From positions 1-5,994 of the forward strand of contig JAPWUT010000112.1 of NCBI GenBank assembly GCA_028275425.1: a stretch of 5,994 nucleotides of DNA, in the 5' to 3' direction. The position numbers and the translations under genes were made by a program. Below are positions 1 to 5,008 of this stretch, piece by piece (within the stretch, counting starts at the first letter, position 1; each line of letters opens with the position of its first letter). Source of the stretch: Anaerolineae bacterium (GTDB lineage: Bacteria > Chloroflexota > Anaerolineae > SpSt-600). Under the pieces are notes generated by a model. That model was not told the DNA's origin. It made no database searches and was given only the letters and a program-made list of their open reading frames with translations.

Positions 1-55
1 GCCCCACTCGTGGCGGGGTTGCTAATGCGGACAACTCGCCCCTAATTTTGGTTTT

Positions 56-74
56 GTGGGGGGACACCCCCCAC
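56..74. repeat. Perfect hairpin in repeat unit 1 (also at 211-229)
   Basis: GTGGGGGG and CCCCCCAC are exact reverse complements separated by the trinucleotide ACA, giving an 8-bp GC stem. The same 19 bases occur unchanged at 211-229 in the second unit, although the sequence immediately downstream has diverged. No T-run follows, so it is not a classical intrinsic terminator. Confidence 0.75.
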
Positions 75-117
75 GCCCCCCGCCATGGGGGCTGCGCCCC
101 CCTGGACCCCCCGTTTG

Positions 118-133
118 GCCCACCCTCGTGGGC
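118..133. repeat. Second perfect hairpin of repeat unit 1 (also at 274-289)
   Basis: GCCCAC and GTGGGC pair perfectly around the loop CCTC. The copy at 274-289 is identical. With the other hairpin, this gives each repeat unit two conserved stem-loops. Confidence 0.7.
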
Positions 134-394
134 TTTGGGTTTGCCAGCGTTTGGGGTCCCACTCGTGGCGGGGTTGCTAATGCGGACAACTCGCCCCTAA
201 TTTTGGTTTTGTGGGGGGACACCCCCCACAACCCCCCGCCATAGGAGTTTGCGCCCCCCTGGCCCCCCCGTTTGCCCACCCTCGTGGGCTTTGGGTTCGC
301 CAGCGTTTGGGGTCCCACTCGTGGCGGGGTTGGTTCCTCTCCCGGCCGAATTTTCCCGTTAGGTCGCAGGGGCTTACGGGGTCTGCGTACCCTT

Positions 395-423
395 TTGACT
401 TTTGCCCGGCTTGATGCTAAACT
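395..423 (+). promoter_or_regulatory. Sigma-70-type promoter for the peptidase/regulator pair
   Basis: TTGACT (395-400) matches the -35 consensus at five of six positions. It is followed by exactly 17 bases and then TAAACT (418-423), which matches the -10 consensus at four of six. The predicted transcript would start near 430, leaving a leader of about 25 bases with an AT-rich stretch and a GAGGGGG ribosome site (441-447) eight bases before the ATG at 456. It is the only good promoter between the repeat array and the first gene. It is predicted by pattern only. Confidence 0.6.
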
Positions 424-455
424 AACTTTGAATTAATTTTGAGGGGGCACTTGAT

Positions 456-1640
456 ATGCCAGCTATGGAGCATATCCGCCACTTGGCAGGAGATATAGGA
501 CCGAGGGGTTCTACTACCCCGAAAGAGGCTGAGGCCGCACAGTATGCTTTTGAGGTCTTGAGTAAAGCGGGCCTCAGCCCCTTCATTGAGCCATTTACAA
601 GTGCAAAGTCCGCTTGGCAGCCCTATGCCCTCTTCTCCGCCTTAGGCCTTATAGGCGAGCTCTTGTTCCTCTTCGCCGGGAGGCAAGGGGCTATTATCGC
701 TTTCGCCCTAATGGTTATAGGCCTCGTTTCCGTCCTCTTGGAACTTTCCTTCAGGCCTAACTTAATCCGCCTACTTTTGCCCAAAGGCCGAAGTCAAAAC
801 GTGGTGGCCAGAATAGCTCCTAAGGGCGAAGTCCGGGAGAAGGTTGTGCTCATGGGCCACCTTGATACCCACCGTACCCCATTGGTCTTCTCCTCAACCG
901 GTTGGCTCATGGTCTTCAGCAGCCTTGTCCCCCTCGGACTACTTTCGGCTTTGGTTCTGATTGCCCTTTTCTTAACAGGGGCCTTTTCCCCAGCCCCTGC
1001 CTTGAAATTTGCTTCCCTCCCCTTCGCTTTGGTAATCCTGGGCATATTCCTCATAACCATCCAGGCCGACTTTACCCCTTATACAGCCGGTGCTAACGAT
1101 AACGCCAGCGGAGCCGGGATAGTGCTGAGCATCGCTGAGAGGCTGGCTCGCTCACCGCTGGAAAACACAGAGGTTTGGGCCGTCCTTTCAGGGTGCGAGG
1201 AAGTGGGCTGTTACGGGGCAGAAGCTTTCGCCCAAGCCCACAAGAAGGAGCTGGGGAAAGCCATATGGCTTGTCCTGGATAGCGTTGGCGGCAAAGATAC
1301 CGGACCTGTTTACATAACCAAAGAAACATTCCTCCTCACTTCCCACAGCGATAGAGAGCTTTTGGCTTTGGCGGACAAAATCGCTTCATCCCACCCTGAA
1401 TTTGGGGCCTACTCCAAGGCCTTCCGAGGCGCTTATACCGAAGGAGCCATCGGAGTGAAGCATGGCTTCAGGGTCCTAACAATGGTCGGCCTGAGGAAAG
1501 ACGGACTCCTTCCCGGCTGGCATCGCCCAACCGATACTTTGGAAAACCTTGACCCGGAAGTAGTGGAGAAAACGGAAGGCTTTATCTGGGAACTGCTCAA
1601 GGAGATAGATGTTCGCGCTTCTGGTGCCGCGCGACCCTGA
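456..1640 (+). CDS. M28-family zinc metallopeptidase with four membrane segments
   Basis: A 394-residue protein with the full set of M28 (aminopeptidase Y/S, Zn-dependent exopeptidase) metal and catalytic residues. These are H135 and D137 in GHLDTH, the bridging D215 in GANDNASG, the general base and metal-ligand pair E248/E249 in GCEEVG, D275 in LVLDSVGG, and H356 in WHRPTDTLENLD. Unusually for the family, four hydrophobic segments are present, at about 57-74, 78-97, 148-174 and 184-203. The second pair is inserted between the HxD motif and the bridging Asp. Because each pair forms a hairpin, all catalytic residues stay on one side. The positive stretch after segment 2 (R100, R105, K110, R112) suggests that side is cytoplasmic. 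The start at 456 has GAGGGGG eight bases upstream; M4 is an alternative start. The 3' end overlaps the next gene by 32 bases, so the two are probably co-transcribed. The substrate is unknown. Peptidase family assignment is strong; release of amino acids from a carrier protein is speculation. Confidence 0.88.
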   Translation: MPAMEHIRHLAGDIGPRGSTTPKEAEAAQYAFEVLSKAGLSPFIEPFTSAKSAWQPYALFSALGLIGELLFLFAGRQGAIIAFALMVIGLVSVLLELSFRPNLIRLLLPKGRSQNVVARIAPKGEVREKVVLMGHLDTHRTPLVFSSTGWLMVFSSLVPLGLLSALVLIALFLTGAFSPAPALKFASLPFALVILGIFLITIQADFTPYTAGANDNASGAGIVLSIAERLARSPLENTEVWAVLSGCEEVGCYGAEAFAQAHKKELGKAIWLVLDSVGGKDTGPVYITKETFLLTSHSDRELLALADKIASSHPEFGAYSKAFRGAYTEGAIGVKHGFRVLTMVGLRKDGLLPGWHRPTDTLENLDPEVVEKTEGFIWELLKEIDVRASGAARP

Positions 1641-2289
1641 CGAAGGTGCAGTCCTGGCCTTGGCCCTCCAGAGAGCCGGCTTCATGGTCACCCAGGCCAG
1701 GGATTTGGGGAAGGCTCTTCAGTCCTGGCTTGAGAGGCCCGCCGACCTCATCCTTTTGGCTCCGCCTGAGGGCGACCCCTTGCCCTATGTCCGGCAAATC
1801 CGAGCCGAGACTGAGGTTCCACTTGCCCTGGTCGTTGACCCCTTGAGCGAAAGCCTTTACTGTGCCCTATTGGAGGCCGGGGCCGATTTGGTCATCACCA
1901 GGCCTTTCAGCATCCCTATCCTAATAGCCCAGGTCAAAGCCCTCGTGCGGCGAGCTTCTGGAGCTCCCCTCCAAAAGGTCCCCCTTTGGAGTGTGGCCGG
2001 CCTTACCCTTGACCCCGTAAGCAGGACTGTAGAGATTGAGGGGAAGAATTTGGTCCGCCTAACCCACCTGGAATTCCGCCTCCTCCATACCCTCATGCTC
2101 CACAAGGGCCAGGTCCTACCGGTTGAGACCATAGTGGAGAGGGTCTGGGGCTACGCCGGGAAAGGGGACAAAGAGCTGGTAAGGGGGCTAATAAGCCGGC
2201 TCAGGGCCAAGATAGAGCCCGACCCCCATCATCCCCGCTACATCCACACCATCCCAGGCTTAGGCTACTCCTTTAACCCCCCGGAGTGA
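1609..2289 (+). CDS. OmpR/PhoB-family regulator with degenerate (non-phosphorylatable) receiver
   Basis: A 226-residue two-domain protein. Residues 1-115 have the receiver fold pattern: strand FALLV, helix ending in RAGF, strand DLILL, and the GADLVITRPF segment. Residues 125-226 form a winged-helix DNA-binding domain (Trans_reg_C type), with THLEFRLL at 152-159, a recognition-helix region at about 187-201, and the wing IHTIPGLGYSF at 212-222. The phosphorylation machinery is missing. The usual acidic pair is P7-R8, the phospho-acceptor Asp after LILL is A51, the conserved Thr/Ser position is about V76, and the Lys of the usual TKPF motif is R98. It should therefore act without Asp phosphorylation, or be governed by another signal or by its own level. 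AAGGAG (1599-1604) lies four bases before the ATG, inside the end of the peptidase gene. No histidine kinase is visible nearby. It is a plausible regulator of its own operon or of the next unit, which begins 122 bases downstream. Confidence 0.9.
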   Translation: MFALLVPRDPDEGAVLALALQRAGFMVTQARDLGKALQSWLERPADLILLAPPEGDPLPYVRQIRAETEVPLALVVDPLSESLYCALLEAGADLVITRPFSIPILIAQVKALVRRASGAPLQKVPLWSVAGLTLDPVSRTVEIEGKNLVRLTHLEFRLLHTLMLHKGQVLPVETIVERVWGYAGKGDKELVRGLISRLRAKIEPDPHHPRYIHTIPGLGYSFNPPE

Positions 2290-2292
2290 GGT

Positions 2293-2308
2293 ATGCGAAA
2301 ATTCGTAT
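2293..2308. promoter_or_regulatory. Short palindrome just after the regulator gene
   Basis: ATGCGAA and TTCGTAT form an inverted repeat with one mismatch around the central AA; the core CGAA-AA-TTCG is perfect. A two-base centre is too small for a stable RNA hairpin and no T-run follows, so a protein-binding site is more likely than a terminator. It could also be chance. Confidence 0.3.
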
Positions 2309-2320
2309 GTCTGCCCCCCA

Positions 2321-2366
2321 TTTTCCACGGCTTTATCACAACTTTTCAACGCCCATTTTCACGCCC
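2321..2366 (+). promoter_or_regulatory. Direct repeats upstream of the carrier-gene promoter, possible regulator-binding sites
   Basis: Three related blocks lie on the + strand: TTTTCCACGGC (2321-2331), TTTTCAACGCCC (2343-2354) and TTTTCACGCCC (2356-2366). Blocks 1 and 3 also share a preceding CCCA. The last two start 13 bases apart and occupy the place where a -35 box would be, ending six bases before the -10. Regulators of the OmpR/PhoB family commonly bind tandem direct repeats in this position. The neighbouring regulator is therefore an obvious candidate binder, by inference. Confidence 0.45.
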
Positions 2367-2367
2367 C

Positions 2368-2385
2368 GGTGCTATTATATGCACC
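2368..2385 (+). promoter_or_regulatory. Extended -10 promoter inside an inverted repeat, driving the carrier/aminomutase unit
   Basis: TATTAT (2373-2378) matches the -10 consensus at five of six positions and is preceded by TGC (2370-2372), an extended -10. No acceptable -35 stands at 16-18 bases upstream, as expected for an extended -10 or activator-dependent promoter. The element is framed by GGTGC (2368-2372) and GCACC (2381-2385), a perfect inverted repeat with an eight-base centre, which could be an operator. The predicted RNA start is near 2385, leaving a leader of about 27 bases before the ATG at 2412. Confidence 0.5.
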
Positions 2386-2400
2386 TGAAAATTTACAAAC

Positions 2401-2406
2401 GGGAGG
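2401..2406 (+). promoter_or_regulatory. Ribosome-binding site that fixes the start of the LysW-like gene
   Basis: GGGAGG stands five bases before the ATG at 2412. The same frame is open upstream to a GTG at 2286 that overlaps the stop of the regulator gene. Those 42 extra codons would cover the promoter and give a sequence unlike any LysW. The start at 2412 puts the first zinc-binding CPNC at residues 6-9, as in known LysW proteins. Confidence 0.8.
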
Positions 2407-2411
2407 TAGAG

Positions 2412-2615
2412 ATGCCTACTGCTTTCTGTCCAAACTGCGATGAAGAGATTACATTGCAGGCCCCTCGCCTGGGGCAAGTGGTCATCTGCCCAAGCTGCGG
2501 TACTGAGCTTGAGGTGGTGAGCGTAAAGCCCCTGGAACTGGACTTCCTCTTTGAAGAAGAGGAAGAGTGGGAAGAGGAATGGGGCGAAGAAGAAGAGGAG
2601 GAGGAAGAGTGGTAA
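2412..2615 (+). CDS. lysW: LysW-like amino-group carrier protein with extended Glu/Trp tail
   Basis: A 67-residue acidic protein. Residues 1-38 form a LysW-type zinc ribbon, with CPNC (C6, C9), the APRLGQVV stretch, CPSC (C26, C29) and then TELEVVSV. This is followed by the PLELDF linker at 40-45. LysW proteins of about 54 residues serve Lys/Arg biosynthesis in Thermus and archaea: the C-terminal Glu of an EDWGE motif is joined to the alpha-amino group of the substrate, protecting it through later steps. Here the equivalent EEWGE is at 55-59, but the chain continues as seven more Glu and a final Trp. The whole tail, 48-67, is Glu interrupted by W53, W57, G58 and W67. The canonical C-terminal Glu is therefore not terminal. 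The gene lies 27 bases before kamA, apparently in one operon. It may be a carrier for another pathway or a scaffold modified on several Glu. Zinc-ribbon/LysW kinship is strong, but its role in lysine synthesis is doubtful because LysX and its partners are not seen in this window. Confidence 0.85.
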   Translation: MPTAFCPNCDEEITLQAPRLGQVVICPSCGTELEVVSVKPLELDFLFEEEEEWEEEWGEEEEEEEEW

Positions 2616-2642
2616 AACTTAAAGCTAAGGAGGGAGGAGAAA

Positions 2643-3959
2643 ATGGGAAGGGAAATTGAGGAGCCCCCAGGACGTAGGAGGCCCCCTCACCCCTGGGAGG
2701 AGGTGCCTCTTGAGCAGTGGAACGATTGGCGGTGGCAGCTAACCCATCGCCTAAACTCCAAGGAAGAGCTTTCCAAGGTCATTAACCTTACCCCCGAAGA
2801 GGAAGAAGCCCTCTCAGTTCCTTCCCGCTTCCGGGTTGATATAACCCCATACTTTGCAAGCCTAATGGACCCGGATGACCCCAATTGCCCGATAAGGCGG
2901 CAGGTTGTCCCAACCGTAAAGGAGTTTTTCATCTCCCCTGAAGAGGTGGAAGACTCCTTGGCCGAAGATGCTCATTCCCCTGTCCCTGGCCTTGTCCACC
3001 GCTACCCCGATAGGGTCCTGATGCTTGTCACTACCCAATGTGCCAGCTACTGCCGCTACTGCACTCGGAGCCGGATTGTCGGCAACCCGAGGGCCCAGTT
3101 CTCCATTGCCGATTACGAACGCCAGCTGGCCTACATCGCCTCTAACCCTCAAGTGCGGGATGTCCTCATCTCCGGGGGAGACCCCCTAACCCTGCCCCAG
3201 CATATCCTGGAGATGATTCTCAAGAAGCTGCGGGAAATCCCCCACGTGGAAGTAATCCGAATCGGGACAAGGGTTCCGGTCTTCCTCCCGCAACGCATCA
3301 ACGAGGAACTGGTGGGGATGCTCCGCCGCTACCATCCCCTTTGGATGAACATCCACTTCAATCATCCCAAAGAGATAACCCCTGAGGTGGAGAGGGCCCT
3401 TTCCCTCTTGGCCGATGCCGGAATCCCCTTGGGAAGCCAATCGGTCCTCCTGGCCGGGATAAACGATTGCCCGAACGTAATCCTGGCCCTCGTCCGCAAG
3501 CTCGTAAAGAACCGGGTCCGCCCATATTACCTCTACCAGTGCGACCTTGTCCCTGGGACCTCCCACTTCCGCACTCCGGTGGCCAAAGGGATTGAAATCA
3601 TGGAGGCCTTGAGGGGTCATACTTCCGGGTTCGCCATCCCCTCCTACGTCATTGACATGCCCGGCGGAGGGGGCAAGGTCCCCATATCCCCAAACTACCT
3701 CCTGAGCATGTCCGAAAGCAAAGTAGTCCTGCGCAACTACGAGGGGTTCATCGGGGCCTACACCCAGCCTTCCTCCTACAAGCCCCATGACCCTCAGACC
3801 TGCCCCTATTGCCAGAGCGCAAGGGAAAGTGGGCAGGAGGGGATTGCCGGGATTTTGGCCGGTAAGGTGAACTCCCTTGCCCCTCAAGGGTGGGAAGAAG
3901 TGCATCGGCGGCGGTTGGAAGTCATAGTTCAACCCCGGGAAGCGGAGGTTAAAGGATGA
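2643..3959 (+). CDS. kamA: L-lysine 2,3-aminomutase (radical SAM, PLP-dependent)
   Basis: A 438-residue KamA-family enzyme that interconverts L-alpha-lysine and L-beta-lysine, using a [4Fe-4S] cluster, S-adenosylmethionine and PLP. The radical-SAM motif is C133-x3-C137-x2-C140 (CASYCRYC). PLP-binding Lys is K345 in PGGGGKVP. D301 (YQCDLVPG) and D338 (VIDMPGGGG) match the two Asp that hold the substrate epsilon-amino group in the clostridial enzyme (D293, D330). R142 matches its carboxylate-binding Arg. Glutamate 2,3-aminomutases carry different residues at the two Asp positions, so lysine is the expected substrate. C276, C387 and C390 fit three of the four zinc ligands of the clostridial enzyme; the first Cys of its C-terminal cluster seems absent. 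A Pro/Arg-rich N-terminus of about 24 residues precedes the conserved WNDWRW. AAGGAGGGAGGAG (2627-2639) gives strong ribosome binding. The stop overlaps the next start by four bases (ATGA). No AblB-type beta-lysine acetyltransferase is seen in the window. Confidence 0.95.
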   Translation: MGREIEEPPGRRRPPHPWEEVPLEQWNDWRWQLTHRLNSKEELSKVINLTPEEEEALSVPSRFRVDITPYFASLMDPDDPNCPIRRQVVPTVKEFFISPEEVEDSLAEDAHSPVPGLVHRYPDRVLMLVTTQCASYCRYCTRSRIVGNPRAQFSIADYERQLAYIASNPQVRDVLISGGDPLTLPQHILEMILKKLREIPHVEVIRIGTRVPVFLPQRINEELVGMLRRYHPLWMNIHFNHPKEITPEVERALSLLADAGIPLGSQSVLLAGINDCPNVILALVRKLVKNRVRPYYLYQCDLVPGTSHFRTPVAKGIEIMEALRGHTSGFAIPSYVIDMPGGGGKVPISPNYLLSMSESKVVLRNYEGFIGAYTQPSSYKPHDPQTCPYCQSARESGQEGIAGILAGKVNSLAPQGWEEVHRRRLEVIVQPREAEVKG

Positions 3960-4999
3960 GGAGGCTGAGGGTTGCCCTTTTATTCAACCTCAAGCGCAAC
4001 GTCCCCCTCCCGCCGGACGCCCCTCCCGATGCCTTAGCCGAATACGATACCGAAGAGACAGTAGAGGCTTTGGTCAAAGCCTTGGAAGCCGGAGGGCATG
4101 AGGTCATCCCACTGGAAGGGGATGTAAGCTTGCTGGATACAATCCGGCAGGCCAAGCCTGACATTTGCTTCAACATCTGCGAAGGGCATCGTGGGGACGC
4201 CCGCGAATCCCAAGTTCCGGCCCTCTTAGAGATGCTCGGCATACCTTACACCGGCTCCAAAATCCTGGCCCATGCCCTCTCATTGGACAAGGCCATGGCC
4301 AAGAGGGTTTGGAGGGATTGTGGCCTCCCCACTGCCCCCTTCCAGGTCTTCGTGCGAGGGGATGAGCCTCTTGACCCATCTTTGCGCTTCCCCCTCTTCG
4401 CCAAGCCATCGCGGGAAGGCTCCGGGATGGGGATAAGCTCCCGGTCCATCCTGCACAATGAACAAGAGCTTAGGGAACAAGTCCGTTGGCTCATAAAGAC
4501 CTACCGCCAGCCGGCCTTGGTGGAGGAGTTCCTGCCTGGGAGGGAGTTCACCGTTGGCCTTCTGGGCAACACCTTGCCTCCCGGAGCCAAGCCCCCTTCG
4601 GATTTCTACGACGAGCGGGGCTTCCACGTCTTCCCGCCCATGGAAGTAGATTTGAGCCCGGTGAGCGAAGCTGGAGGCCTCTACACAAGCCAAGTCAAGA
4701 CCGAAAACCCCCTCGGCCCCCGTTACCTTTGCCCAGCCCCGATTGAGCCGGAGCTGGAGAGGGAGCTTAAGAGGCTGGCGGTGGCCGCTTTTGAAGCCAT
4801 AGGAGCCCTTGACGTGGCCAGGGTTGACATACGCCTTGGCTCCGATGGGAGGCCTTACCTCATGGAGATAAACACCCTTCCAGGCCTCAACCCCCACTAC
4901 AGCGATATAGTCCTTGTGGCCAGGGCTGAAGGAGTATCCTATGAGCGCCTGGTGAACGAAATTTTGAACCTGGCTTTGAGGAGATACGGGCTGGCATGA
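3956..4999 (+). CDS. D-Ala-D-Ala-ligase-like ATP-grasp enzyme (first of two)
   Basis: A 347-residue member of the Ddl branch of the ATP-grasp superfamily. These enzymes activate a carboxylate as an acyl-phosphate and join it to an amine. The N-terminal domain (about 1-105) carries FNICEGHRGDARESQ (72-86) and LGIPYTGS (94-101), with LSLDKAMAK (109-116) after it. The ATP-grasp core has K150 in LFAKPSREGSG, the E190/E191 hinge, GREFTVGLLGN (195-205), and metal ligands D291 (ARVD), E304 and N306 (MEINTLPGLNP). The Ddl N-terminal GGxSxE motif is missing (FNLKRN, 10-15, stands there), so the amino substrate is probably not D-Ala. The start is coupled to kamA by the ATGA overlap, with GGAGG seven bases upstream. 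Position next to the LysW-like gene and kamA suggests that beta-lysine, lysine or a Glu carboxylate of the carrier is a substrate. True cell-wall Ddl function cannot be excluded but is unlikely in this context. Confidence 0.85.
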   Translation: MRRLRVALLFNLKRNVPLPPDAPPDALAEYDTEETVEALVKALEAGGHEVIPLEGDVSLLDTIRQAKPDICFNICEGHRGDARESQVPALLEMLGIPYTGSKILAHALSLDKAMAKRVWRDCGLPTAPFQVFVRGDEPLDPSLRFPLFAKPSREGSGMGISSRSILHNEQELREQVRWLIKTYRQPALVEEFLPGREFTVGLLGNTLPPGAKPPSDFYDERGFHVFPPMEVDLSPVSEAGGLYTSQVKTENPLGPRYLCPAPIEPELERELKRLAVAAFEAIGALDVARVDIRLGSDGRPYLMEINTLPGLNPHYSDIVLVARAEGVSYERLVNEILNLALRRYGLA

Positions 5000-5008
5000 G
5001 GAGGAGAA

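Larger units (their letters stand above)
1..332. repeat. GC-rich tandem repeat array, unit about 155 bp, 2 full units plus ends
   Basis: The motif ACTCGTGGCGGGGTTG recurs at 6, 161 and 317, giving units of 155 bp (6-160) and 156 bp (161-316). A third unit breaks off after position 332. Bases 1-5 fit the end of an earlier unit, so the array probably continues upstream of the window. The two full units are nearly identical, except around 75-110 against 230-265, where the second copy has several substitutions. Each unit carries runs of six or seven C and two perfect hairpins. Open frames exist on both strands, but they only translate the repeat into Gly/Pro/Arg-rich low-complexity protein and have no convincing start. 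I see no transposase, terminal inverted repeats or CRISPR-like spacers. Function is unknown; it resembles an intergenic minisatellite-type repeat. Confidence 0.9.

Noticed and set aside
22..318. Open frame of 98 codons on the - strand across the tandem repeat (and shorter + strand frames at 56-244 and 211-414)
   Set aside because: The protein is just the repeat unit translated twice, Gly/Pro/Arg-rich low complexity. It has no ribosome site or recognisable domain, and all frames follow the repeat boundaries.
1..332. CRISPR array
   Set aside because: The whole 155-bp unit is repeated with no unique spacers between short repeats.
380..400. Possible terminator hairpin GGGT-CTGCGT-ACCC followed by TTTT
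   Set aside because: The stem is only four pairs, and the T-run belongs to the -35 box of the promoter, so a functional terminator is unlikely.
2286..2411. GTG-started 42-codon N-terminal extension of the LysW-like protein
   Set aside because: It would cover the promoter and a good ribosome site. LysW proteins begin just before the first CxxC, which fits the ATG at 2412.
2553..2612. Acidic tail as the core of a graspetide (microviridin-like peptide crosslinked by ATP-grasp enzymes)
   Set aside because: Graspetide rings join Asp/Glu to Ser, Thr or Lys, and the tail contains none of these. The ligases here are Ddl-like rather than the RimK-like type used for those peptides.
3186..3932. Long - strand frame (248 codons) opposite kamA
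   Set aside because: Lies wholly antisense to a clearly conserved enzyme and has no family resemblance; it is explained by codon bias in GC-rich DNA.
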